64,000 nt of DNA from Arthrobacter ruber (GTDB taxonomy: Bacteria > Actinomycetota > Actinomycetes > Actinomycetales > Micrococcaceae). Below are positions 25,464-33,666 of this stretch, in pieces (position 1 is the stretch's first letter; every line of letters begins with the position of its first letter). The position numbers and the translations under genes were made by a program. The notes below the pieces were generated by a model. The model saw nothing but the letters and a program-made list of their open reading frames with translations, was not told where the DNA came from and searched no databases. Location: the NCBI RefSeq assembly GCF_002954225.1, contig NZ_PPTH01000014.1:62001-126000 (forward strand). The letters run 5' to 3'.

Positions 25464-27154
25464 CCGACACGGCGGCGCTCGCCGAACCGCGGCCGCCCCG
25501 CCGACGCCCCCGGACCCACGGAGTCGGGCGTCCCGCGTGGTCGGCACTGGTCGTCACGGTGGCCGCCGTCGTCGCCACCCCCGTCCTGGCGGTCGTCGTC
25601 GACGGCCTCGGCAACAGCGCCGCCCTCCCGCGGGACCTCGGGCAGATGATCCTCACCACCCTCGCCCTGATGCTCGGCGTCGGTGCGGGGTCGCTGGTGG
25701 TGGGCGGAGGCCTGGCCTGGCTGGTGACCGCCTACCGCTTCCCGCTGCGTAATCTCCTGGTGTGGCTGCTCGTCCTGCCACTGGCGATGCCCGCCTATGT
25801 CCTCGGGTTCGTCTTCCTCTCGGTCTTCGACGTCGCCGGGCCCGTCCAGTCCTTCCTGCGCGCCGTGTTCGGGGCCGACGTGTGGGTTCCCGAGGTACGG
25901 TCGCTGCCCGCCGCGATCATCGTCATGTCGCTCTCGCTCTACCCCTACGTCTACCTCATGGCCCGTTCGGCCCTGATCGAGCAGTCCTCGGGGACCTACG
26001 ACGCGGCACGCACCCTCGGAGCGAACCGGGGCCGGGCGCTTCGGCGGGTGGTGCTGCCGCTCGCCCGGCCGTCCCTGGCCGCAGGGCTGGCCCTGGTGAT
26101 GATGGAGACACTGACCGATTTCGCCACGGTGCAGTACTTCAACGTGCAGACCGTCTCCGTGGGGGTCTACCTCGTCTGGAAGGGCACGTTCGACTTCCAT
26201 GCCGCGACCCGGCTCGCCGTCCTCGTCCTGCTGTTCGCCGTGGCCGTGCTGGTCGCGGAGAGGGCCCTGCGCGGGCGGGCGCGCTACCACCAGCAGGGCG
26301 GCCGGCGGCAGGGCTTCGAGCCGGAGCGGCTGCGGGGAGCACGCGCCTGGGCCGCGACGGCCCTGTGCCTGGCGGCCCTGTCCGCCGGGTTCCTGATCCC
26401 CGTCGCACAGCTCCTGGTGTGGGCGGTCGGGCAGGTCATCTCGGATGCGTCGTTCCTCGCCGACCCCAGGTTCGCGGAGTACCTGGCCAACAGCCTGCTG
26501 GTGGCAGGAGTCACCTCCCTGGTGTGCGTCGGCCTCTCCCTGTGCGTCGGTCACGCCATCCGGCTCGGCGGCGGCCGGCTCGTCTCCGGGGCGGCGCAGC
26601 TGACGACATTCGGGTACGCGGTACCCGGCGCCGTGGTGGGCATCGGGGTCCTGCTGTCCTTCGCCGCCCTCGACGCCGGACTGGAGCGCGCAGGCGTCCC
26701 CGGGGGTACCGGGCTGATCGTGACGGGTTCGGTGGTCGGCATCCTCTACGCCTATGTCATCCGCTTCCTCGCCCCCGCCTACCAGTCGGTCAGTGCGAGC
26801 CTCGAGAAGATCTCCCCCACCCTCACGGCTTCCGCCCTGAGCCTGGGTGCCGGACCGCGCCGCATGCTCGGCCGGGTGCATCTGCCCCTCGCCCGGCCCG
26901 GGGTCGCCGTGGCCCTGATGCTGGTGGTCATCGACGCCGTCAAGGAACTGCCGATCGTCCTGCTCCTGCGGCCCTTCGGCTTCACCACGGCGTCCGTGTG
27001 GGTGTACGAGCTCGCGCGGGAGAACTTCTGGGAGAAGGCATCCCTCCCGGCCCTGGTCATCGTGGCTGTCGCCATCATCCCCGTCTTCGTGCTCGTCGGT
27101 CAGACCCGACGGCGCGAGGCCCATCGAACGGTTCCCGGAAAGGCAGGACAGTGA
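25460..27154 (+). CDS. fbpB: Iron(III) ABC transporter permease, fused two-domain type
   Basis: 564 residues from GTG 25460 (GTGA overlap with fbpA). Two tandem six-helix permease domains, each with an EAA-type coupling loop: ARTLGANRGRALRRVVLPLA in the first and ALSLGAGPRRMLGRVHLPLA in the second. This duplicated layout is standard for FbpB/SfuB/FutB ferric permeases. The N-terminal 25 residues are Pro/Arg-rich and cytoplasmic. Partner of FbpA and FbpC. Confidence 0.93.
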   Translation: MTDTAALAEPRPPRRRPRTHGVGRPAWSALVVTVAAVVATPVLAVVVDGLGNSAALPRDLGQMILTTLALMLGVGAGSLVVGGGLAWLVTAYRFPLRNLLVWLLVLPLAMPAYVLGFVFLSVFDVAGPVQSFLRAVFGADVWVPEVRSLPAAIIVMSLSLYPYVYLMARSALIEQSSGTYDAARTLGANRGRALRRVVLPLARPSLAAGLALVMMETLTDFATVQYFNVQTVSVGVYLVWKGTFDFHAATRLAVLVLLFAVAVLVAERALRGRARYHQQGGRRQGFEPERLRGARAWAATALCLAALSAGFLIPVAQLLVWAVGQVISDASFLADPRFAEYLANSLLVAGVTSLVCVGLSLCVGHAIRLGGGRLVSGAAQLTTFGYAVPGAVVGIGVLLSFAALDAGLERAGVPGGTGLIVTGSVVGILYAYVIRFLAPAYQSVSASLEKISPTLTASALSLGAGPRRMLGRVHLPLARPGVAVALMLVVIDAVKELPIVLLLRPFGFTTASVWVYELARENFWEKASLPALVIVAVAIIPVFVLVGQTRRREAHRTVPGKAGQ

Positions 27155-28293
27155 CGGCCCAGACCAAGAGTGCGCCGGCCGGTCGCGACGCAGTGGGCGC
27201 CCCTCCGGCGCTCACCCTCGAGGGAGTGACCAAGCGGTACGGATCGGCCCGGGGCGTGGAGGGGATGGACCTGGTCGTTCCCCCGGGGGAACTCCTGACG
27301 CTGATCGGCCCGTCGGGCTGCGGCAAGTCGACGACGCTGCGGCTCGTCGCCGGGCTGGAACGGCCCGACGCCGGGACGATCACCGTCGCCGGGCGGGTCG
27401 TCGCGGACACCCGCCGCTTCGTCGAACCGGAGCGCCGGCGGGTGGGGCTCGTCTTCCAGGACCATGCCCTCTTCCCGCACCTCACTGTCGGGAAGAACGT
27501 CGAGTTCGGCCTCCACGACCTGCGCAGCGGTGAGCGCCGGTCCCGCGCCGGCGAACTCCTGGACCTCGTCCAGCTGGCCCATCTCGCCGACCGCTATCCG
27601 CACGAGCTGTCGGGAGGCGAGCAGCAGCGCGTCGCCCTGGCGCGCGCACTGGCCCCGCGGCCCGCCGTCGTCCTCCTCGACGAGCCGTTCTCCAGCCTGG
27701 ACGAGTCGCTGCGCGCCCAGGTCCGCCGGGACACCGTGGCGACGCTGCGCGAGACCGGCACCACCGGGGTGCTCGTCACCCATGACCAGACCGAGGCCCT
27801 GTCCGTGGGCACCCGCGTGGTCGTCATGAACAACGGCCTGATCGAACAGGCCGACTCTCCCGAGAAGGTCTTCGAACAACCGTCCACCCGGTTCGTCGCC
27901 TCCTTCATGGGTGACGCCGACTTCCTCCCCGCGCACGTGCACCGCGCCCTGCTGACCTGCGAGATCGGGATCGTCTCCACGGTCCCCGGCTGGGCGGACA
28001 GCGACGCGGACGTCGACGTCGTCCTGCGGCCCCACGAGGTGGCCCTGAGCCCGTCAGCGGACGCCACCGCGCGGGTGTCCGCGGTGGAGTACCACGGGGC
28101 GTTCGTCCTGCACCACGTCCGGCTCGCCTCGGGACGGACCCTGCGCTCCTGGCAGCCCCACGACGTGCGCCACCCCGTCGGCACACCCGTCACGGTGACC
28201 GTGGCCGCCGGCACCTCGCCCACGCTGCTCGTGGGTGACCGGGCCGTCACCACGCCGCCCGGGAACGCCCCGAGGATCGCGGTGGCACCGTGA
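27151..28293 (+). CDS. fbpC: Iron(III) ABC transporter ATP-binding protein
   Basis: 380 residues from GTG 27151. Walker A GPSGCGKST, Q loop VFQDHALFPHL, signature LSGGEQQRVALARAL, Walker B VVLLDEPFSSLD, switch VTHDQTEAL. The C-terminal 110 residues form the regulatory TOBE-like region (VDVVLRPHEVALSP, RVSAVEYHGAFVLHHV). Energises iron uptake by FbpAB. Overlaps fbpB and the next gene by four bases on each side, which strongly ties the next gene to iron. Confidence 0.93.
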   Translation: MTAQTKSAPAGRDAVGAPPALTLEGVTKRYGSARGVEGMDLVVPPGELLTLIGPSGCGKSTTLRLVAGLERPDAGTITVAGRVVADTRRFVEPERRRVGLVFQDHALFPHLTVGKNVEFGLHDLRSGERRSRAGELLDLVQLAHLADRYPHELSGGEQQRVALARALAPRPAVVLLDEPFSSLDESLRAQVRRDTVATLRETGTTGVLVTHDQTEALSVGTRVVVMNNGLIEQADSPEKVFEQPSTRFVASFMGDADFLPAHVHRALLTCEIGIVSTVPGWADSDADVDVVLRPHEVALSPSADATARVSAVEYHGAFVLHHVRLASGRTLRSWQPHDVRHPVGTPVTVTVAAGTSPTLLVGDRAVTTPPGNAPRIAVAP

Positions 28294-30803
28294 GCCTCAA
28301 CCCGGACCTCTCCGAGGCCACGTTCACCGACCTCGCCCGCCACGGGGACCGGCCCGCGGTCCTCACCGCCGACGGCGCCCTCTCGTACCGCGAGCTAGCA
28401 GCGCGGGTCGACGACGTCGCGGCGCGCCTCGGCACTGAGCGACGCCTCGTCCTGCTCGCGGCACGCAACGACGTGGAGACCCTCGTGGCCTACCTGGCGG
28501 CGATCACGGCCGGCCACCCGCTGCTCGTGGTGCCGGCGGACAAGCCCGCTGCGCTCGAGTCCCTCGTCTCCGGGTACGAGCCCGATGTGGTGCTCCGGAC
28601 CGGGAACGGCTCGCTCGCCATCGACGAGCGGTGGCCCGGCACCCGGCACGAGTTGCACCCCGATCTCGCGCTGCTGCTCAGCACCTCGGGGTCCACGGGC
28701 TCCCCGAAACTGGTCCGGCTGTCGCGGGCCAACCTCGAGGAGAACGCACGGTCGATCGCCGGGTACCTGAGCATCGGCCCCGACGACCGGGCCGCCACCA
28801 CCCTGCCGTTCTCCTACTGCTACGGCCTGTCGGTGGTCAACAGCCACCTGGCCCGCGGGGCCGGTCTCGTCCTCACGGACCTGTCCGTCGTCGACCCCTG
28901 TTTCTGGGACCTCTTCCGCGAGCGCGGCGCCACCTCCTTCGCCGCCGTGCCGTACAGCTTCGACCTGCTCGAGCGGGTGGGCTTCGCGGACATGGACCTG
29001 CCGACCCTGCGCTACGTCACCCAGGCGGGCGGGCGGCTCGCTCCGGAGAAGGTGCGGACCTGGGCGGAGACCGGCCAGCGGCGGGGCTGGGACCTCTTCG
29101 TCATGTACGGGGCCACGGAGGCCACCGCACGGATGGCCTACCTGCCCCCCGACCTGGCGGCGGAGCACCCGGGAACCATCGGGGTGCCGGTCCCCGGCGG
29201 CTCCTTCCGGATCGATCCCGTCGACGGCCTTCCCGCCGGGGAACTGGTCTACACCGGCCCGAACGTGATGCTGGGCTATGCCGAAGGGCCGGACGACCTC
29301 GCGCTCGGACGCGAGCTGCAGGAACTCCGGACGGGGGACCTCGCCCGCCGGCACCCGAACGGCCTCTACGAGGTGGTCGGCCGGCGCAGCCGGTTCGTCA
29401 AGATCGCCGGGCTGCGGGTGGACCTCGGGCAGGTCGAACGGATCCTCGCCGATCTGGGCGCCACCGCCGCCGCCACCGGTTCCGACGACGACGGCCTGGT
29501 CATCGCTGTCGAGGGTGACCACGACGCGGACCTGCTGTCCAAGGTGCTTGCCACCGATCTGGGACTGCCCCGGGCCGCGGTCGCGCTGCATCCGGTGGAG
29601 CGCCTGCCCCGGCTGCCCACGGGCAAGATCGACTATCCCGCCGTCCGGAACCTGGCGGCCGCGCAGGTCGTACCTCCCGCCGACGGAGGACGGCAGCAGG
29701 AGGGTCCCGCCGACGTGCCGCGGATCTTCGGGGAATGCCTCGACCGTGCGGATGTGCGTGCGACGGACACCTTCGTCTCGCTCTCCGGTGACTCGCTCTC
29801 CTACGTGGCACTGTCCGTCCGGCTCGAGGCCGCCCTCGGGCCGCTGCCCGCCAACTGGCATCTCCTGCCCGTCGGCGAACTGTCCGGCCGCAGCAGGCCA
29901 CGGCGTCGGCGGCTCATCTCCTTCCTGGAACCGTCGATCGTGCTGCGGGCCGTCGCGATCATCTGCATCGTCGCCGCCCATGTGGAGCTGTTCACGTTCC
30001 ATACCGCGCACCTGCTGTTCGTCGTCGCCGGTTTCAACTTCGCCCGCTTCCAGCTGACCGGGAACCGTCCCGAGCGGCTGCGGCGCCATGCTCGGAGCCT
30101 GGCGAGGATCGTCGTCCCGTCGGTCGCCTTCATCGCGGTGGCCTATGTCCTCACCGACAACTACAGCGTCGCCAACATCTTCCTGCTCAACGGCATGGTG
30201 GGGCCGCAGGAGGTGACCAGCGAGTGGCACTTCTGGTTCGTCGAGATGCTGGTCTACGTACTCGTCGCGGTCATGCTCCTGCTGGCCGTCCCCTGGGTGG
30301 ACCGGCTCGAGCGCCGCGTGCCGTTCGCGTTCGCCCTGGGTGTCCTGGCTGTCACGCTGCTCAGCCGGTACGACATCGTCGACCCCGGCCTGCCCAAGCC
30401 CCTGCCCGTCTTCTGGCTCTTCGTGCTCGGCTGGGCGGTCGCACGGGCCGGCGACACCCGGCGTCGCCTGCTGGTGTCGGCCCTTGCCGCGCTGACGGTG
30501 CCGGGTTCCTTCGACGAGCCGCTCCGTGAGGTGACCATCGTGCTGGGCCTGCTGCTCATCACGTGGGTGCCGGCGCTGCCCGTGCCGTCGATCCTGCGCC
30601 GCGTCACGGGCTGGCTCGCCGCGGCGTCGCTGTACATCTACCTCACGCACTGGCTCGTCTACCCGATGCTGATGCCCTTCGGCCAGGTCGTCGCAGTCGT
30701 CGGATGCCTGCCGGTCGGGGTCGGTTACTGGGCGCTGTGCCGGTGGGCGCCCGTCGCGTTCGTACGGTGGAGGCGGCGCAGGGCCCCGATTCTCGCGTCG
30801 TAG
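28290..30803 (+). CDS. Trifunctional fusion: adenylation domain, carrier domain, membrane acyltransferase-3
   Basis: 837 residues, GTG 28290 overlapping fbpC. Residues 1-455 are an acyl/aminoacyl-adenylating enzyme: phosphate loop STSGSTGSPK (131-140), FVMYGATEATARM, ELRTGDLARRHPNGLYEVVGR and the C-terminal Lys in LPTGKIDYPA. Residues about 465-535 look like a short carrier protein with the phosphopantetheine-type site SGDSLSYV (Ser502). Residues about 547-830 are a ten-or-so helix acyltransferase-3 domain (VLRAVAIICIVAAHVELF with the conserved Arg and His, LFVVAGFNFARF, EWHFWFVEMLVYVL, YIYLTHWLVYP). The enzyme should activate an acid, load it on its own carrier and pass it to an acceptor at or across the membrane, like DltA-DltC-DltB in one chain. 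Acid and acceptor are unknown; iron control suggests a siderophore or iron-linked surface molecule. Confidence 0.85.
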   Translation: MSLNPDLSEATFTDLARHGDRPAVLTADGALSYRELAARVDDVAARLGTERRLVLLAARNDVETLVAYLAAITAGHPLLVVPADKPAALESLVSGYEPDVVLRTGNGSLAIDERWPGTRHELHPDLALLLSTSGSTGSPKLVRLSRANLEENARSIAGYLSIGPDDRAATTLPFSYCYGLSVVNSHLARGAGLVLTDLSVVDPCFWDLFRERGATSFAAVPYSFDLLERVGFADMDLPTLRYVTQAGGRLAPEKVRTWAETGQRRGWDLFVMYGATEATARMAYLPPDLAAEHPGTIGVPVPGGSFRIDPVDGLPAGELVYTGPNVMLGYAEGPDDLALGRELQELRTGDLARRHPNGLYEVVGRRSRFVKIAGLRVDLGQVERILADLGATAAATGSDDDGLVIAVEGDHDADLLSKVLATDLGLPRAAVALHPVERLPRLPTGKIDYPAVRNLAAAQVVPPADGGRQQEGPADVPRIFGECLDRADVRATDTFVSLSGDSLSYVALSVRLEAALGPLPANWHLLPVGELSGRSRPRRRRLISFLEPSIVLRAVAIICIVAAHVELFTFHTAHLLFVVAGFNFARFQLTGNRPERLRRHARSLARIVVPSVAFIAVAYVLTDNYSVANIFLLNGMVGPQEVTSEWHFWFVEMLVYVLVAVMLLLAVPWVDRLERRVPFAFALGVLAVTLLSRYDIVDPGLPKPLPVFWLFVLGWAVARAGDTRRRLLVSALAALTVPGSFDEPLREVTIVLGLLLITWVPALPVPSILRRVTGWLAAASLYIYLTHWLVYPMLMPFGQVVAVVGCLPVGVGYWALCRWAPVAFVRWRRRRAPILAS

Positions 30804-30816
30804 GTCCTGCCGGGGG

Positions 30817-31380
30817 TCACCGGGATCGCGCGGGCTGCGCCGCGGGCCACAGCACGTCCAGTGAATGGAGCGCGTGCCTCCGCGCGATGGCGACGACGGC
30901 GGACGCGCACGTCTCGGCATCGCTCCCCGCGTCGTGGTGCCTGAACGCGCCCAAACCGAGGGCCTTCGCGACATCCGGCAGCTTGTGGGACTCGAGGCCG
31001 AGGAGGCGCCGTGCCAGATGGACGGAGCAATGGAACGCTGTCTCGGGCACGGGAAGACCCGACTCCGTGCAGGCACCCCGCAGCACGGACCGGTCGAAGG
31101 AGGCGTTGTGCGCCACGAACGAGTCGGTGGCGGCGAACGCCTGGATACGCCGCAGGCTCTCGGGCCACCGGGGAGCCGTCCGGACGTCGGCAGGGCGGAT
31201 TCCGTGGACCTCGATGTTCCGCGGCGCGAACTCCCCCACCGCATGAGGTGGCCTGATCAGCCACGACGCCGAGTCGACGACGACGCCGTGCCGCACCTTC
31301 GCGAGGCCGACGGCGCAGACCGAACCGCGCTTGCTGTTCGCGGTCTCGAAGTCGATAGCCGTGAAGTTGAGACCGTGCAC
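30817..31380 (-). CDS. DnaQ-like 3'-5' exonuclease
   Basis: 187 residues from GTG 31380, preceded by AGGGGGAAC; longer in-frame starts give an Arg-rich non-conserved extension. Exo I motif is FTAIDFETANSKRGSVCAVG (Asp and Glu), Exo II is FVAHNASFDRSVL (Asp), and Exo III is FRHHDAGSDAETCA (HxAxxD form, here H-D-A-G-S-D, with the catalytic His and Asp). This is the polymerase-III-epsilon-like exonuclease family found as stand-alone proteins in actinobacteria, likely in DNA repair or RNA trimming. Converges on the iron operon with a 13-base gap, and no terminator was seen. Confidence 0.88.
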   Translation of the reverse strand: MHGLNFTAIDFETANSKRGSVCAVGLAKVRHGVVVDSASWLIRPPHAVGEFAPRNIEVHGIRPADVRTAPRWPESLRRIQAFAATDSFVAHNASFDRSVLRGACTESGLPVPETAFHCSVHLARRLLGLESHKLPDVAKALGLGAFRHHDAGSDAETCASAVVAIARRHALHSLDVLWPAAQPARSR

Positions 31381-31619
31381 TGTTCCCCCTGAAGACCCCA
31401 CCGCTGGTTCCGCGGCCTCCGACAGCCTACCGGCCGCAGATCGCACGATCCCGCAGCGCCGCCGTCCGCGAGGTGCGGAAACACTGACGGAATCCTGCCT
31501 CGAACCCGTGCGGTCGGCGGACCGGCAGCGGCCCCGCGGCCGATAGATTCGTGGTACCCGGCGAGGCTCAGCTCGCGCGGGACGCGCAAGGGGACTCTCA
31601 TGATCATCGGACACCGGCG

Positions 31620-32447
31620 ATGACCGCCGCCGTACCACTCGACGGCGAAGCCGCGTACGTGGAGCCCGAGACCCTGGGGCTGCTCAAGCGCCGCATACCC
31701 GGGCAGTCCGTGATGGAGGAGCTCCTCGACACCCACGCCCGGAGCACAGGGCGCGGGCTTCTCGCGCGCGTCCTGGGGGTCCACCCGCTGAGTTCCGAGA
31801 GCCGTCCCTGGTACTGGGGCGCGCTGGGCGAGCGCGCCACCGGTCGCACGCTGGCCTCGCTGGGACCGGAGTGGACGGTCCTGCACGCCGTCCCCGTGGG
31901 TGAGAAGTCGGCCGACATCGACCACGTGGTGATCGGCCCCACGGGCATCTTCACGATCAACGCGAAACGCCACCCCGGCCAGAACATCTGGACGGCGAAG
32001 GGCACCTTCATGGTCGCCGGGACCCGCTACCCGTACGTCCGCAATTCCGAGCACGAGGCGACCCGGGCAGGAAAGCTGCTCTCGGCCGCGGTCCGTCAGA
32101 ATGTCGTGGCTACAGCCGGAATCGTCGTCGTCGGCGCGCGTCAGGTGACGGTCAAGGAGAAGCACCGGACGGTCTCGGTGCTAAGCCAGGCTCAATTGCT
32201 GCGCTGGATCACCCGGCGGCCGGTCGTCTACTCCCCCGAGCAGGTGGCCCTCCTGTCGGCGGCCGCTGCGCAGCCCTCCACCTGGCGGCGCACCACGCCC
32301 CTCCTCCGTGATGCGGCGGAAATCATGGGCCCGTTCGAGGCACTGCACCAGCTCGTGGAGCAGGCACGACGACGGCGGATCGGCTGGCTCCTGGCCGCTC
32401 CGGTCGCCTTCCTCGCGTCGGTTGCCGGCGTGCTGCCGTCCTTCTGA
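31620..32447 (+). CDS. NERD-domain protein with C-terminal membrane anchor
   Basis: 275 residues from ATG 31620. The NERD (nuclease-related) domain occupies about 65-190: ALGERATGRTLASLGPEWTV then KSADIDHVVIGPTGIFTINA, where Asp and the following acidic/Lys positions (NAKRHPGQN) replace the usual (D)-(E)xK; the Glu of E-x-K is Asn-Ala-Lys here, so catalysis is uncertain. A C-terminal hydrophobic helix (IGWLLAAPVAFLASVAGVLP) would place it on the membrane. It is followed after 25 bases by a second NERD-like gene. Role unknown. Confidence 0.78.
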   Translation: MTAAVPLDGEAAYVEPETLGLLKRRIPGQSVMEELLDTHARSTGRGLLARVLGVHPLSSESRPWYWGALGERATGRTLASLGPEWTVLHAVPVGEKSADIDHVVIGPTGIFTINAKRHPGQNIWTAKGTFMVAGTRYPYVRNSEHEATRAGKLLSAAVRQNVVATAGIVVVGARQVTVKEKHRTVSVLSQAQLLRWITRRPVVYSPEQVALLSAAAAQPSTWRRTTPLLRDAAEIMGPFEALHQLVEQARRRRIGWLLAAPVAFLASVAGVLPSF

Positions 32448-32472
32448 CGCTTCGCGACCCGAGAGTTCCTCC

Positions 32473-33636
32473 GTGCTCCATTTCCCTTCGAAGAACACCG
32501 CCGCCCACAGGCCGGCCCAAACCGATGTGGCTCGCCTGCATCAGCTCCTGGGCGACCACGTATGGGCCTTCAGCAACTGCCGCGTGGACGCGCCGGGCCT
32601 GCAGGTGGCCGAGGTCGACTGGCTCTTCTACAACTCGCTGAAGGGCACCTTCATCCTGAGCGAGTGGAAAAGGTACCCCGCCGCAGTGGTACAGGTGATG
32701 GACGAGGGGAAGCCCTGGCTCCTAGCGAGTGGGTCCACCGTTTCCAACCCCGTGGAACAGGTGGGCAGGCAGCTTCAAGCTGTGCGCCGGGCGCTGCAGC
32801 TCAACATTTGCAGGAAGTACTTTCCGGCTGCCGAGCAGCATTCGATCAACCTGTATCCCAGCGTCTACTCACCGCAGATCAATGGGGAAACCCGGCGGGA
32901 ACGGCTGCGGTACGGGGTGGTGCACGGATCGCTCGAGGAGGTCGCCCAGATGGTGGAGCGCAGAGCCGTAACCACTCCCCTGGTCGTTCCCGACGGCAGC
33001 GCACGCATCGACCTGGTGGAAGCGCTGGCCGAACTCTTCCGTTGCTCGATCAGCTCGGCGGCGCGCCGGAAGATCCACCCTCCGGTGCCTACACGGCCCG
33101 ATCCTGCTGTCCGCATGGCAGCGATCCATCGTGAGCTGGCCGCGCTCCACGTCGAACTGGCCACACTGCTCGACAGCCCTGGGACCCAGGCAGTCCCGGG
33201 CCCCGCCGTGCCGGTGACCGTTCCTCCGGTTCCCGCTGCCGTGCCCGCCCCATCCGTGTTGGTCCCCGCTCCGGCGCCAGCACCGCCGTTGCCATTGCTG
33301 TCACCCGCCTCGACACCCGCCCGCGCGGTCACCGCTGCCCCGAGGACCGCGCATCTGCAGCACCACGTCACCACGCATGTCCCGTTGTCGAAGGCGAAGG
33401 CCCAGCACGTTTGCGCCGCGTTCCTCGCCGCCCTGCAGGACGGCCAGTTCCGGCACAGCGGTGTCCACATCGGGTTGTTCGGCAGCCTGGTCGGACAGCG
33501 CCTCAAGGGCGGCCCGGCACTCGCCAGTCTCGCTCCCGGCAGCCTCCGGACGTGGTGCCTCGCGCAGGCGGCAGCTGCCGGCGTAGCAGCGTCCATCGAC
33601 GCGATTGATCCTTCGATCGTCCGGCTCACGGGATAG
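32473..33636 (+). CDS. NERD-like protein with Pro/Ala-rich linker and a C-terminal helical domain
   Basis: 387 residues taking GTG 32473. An N-terminal nuclease-related domain shows FSNCRVDAPGLQVAEVDWLF and GTFILSEWKRYP, giving D...ExK (Glu-Trp-Lys), the intact NERD/restriction-fold catalytic pattern missing from its neighbour. A central segment (about 235-305) is low-complexity Pro/Ala/Val. The last 75 residues (HVPLSKAKAQHVCAAFLAAL... IGLFGSLVGQRLKGG...LRTWCLAQAA) form a compact helical domain somewhat like OST-HTH/LOTUS domains, which bind RNA; this match is tentative. GC is slightly lower than in flanking genes. Confidence 0.7.
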   Translation: MLHFPSKNTAAHRPAQTDVARLHQLLGDHVWAFSNCRVDAPGLQVAEVDWLFYNSLKGTFILSEWKRYPAAVVQVMDEGKPWLLASGSTVSNPVEQVGRQLQAVRRALQLNICRKYFPAAEQHSINLYPSVYSPQINGETRRERLRYGVVHGSLEEVAQMVERRAVTTPLVVPDGSARIDLVEALAELFRCSISSAARRKIHPPVPTRPDPAVRMAAIHRELAALHVELATLLDSPGTQAVPGPAVPVTVPPVPAAVPAPSVLVPAPAPAPPLPLLSPASTPARAVTAAPRTAHLQHHVTTHVPLSKAKAQHVCAAFLAALQDGQFRHSGVHIGLFGSLVGQRLKGGPALASLAPGSLRTWCLAQAAAAGVAASIDAIDPSIVRLTG

Positions 33637-33666
33637 CAGAGGGCACTCGCTGCGACCGATCTCGAC

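Noticed and set aside
28395-31244. A 949-residue open frame on the minus strand
   Set aside because: It is antisense to the adenylation/acyltransferase gene; its composition is Arg/Pro/Gly-rich and it has no motif. High GC keeps such frames open.
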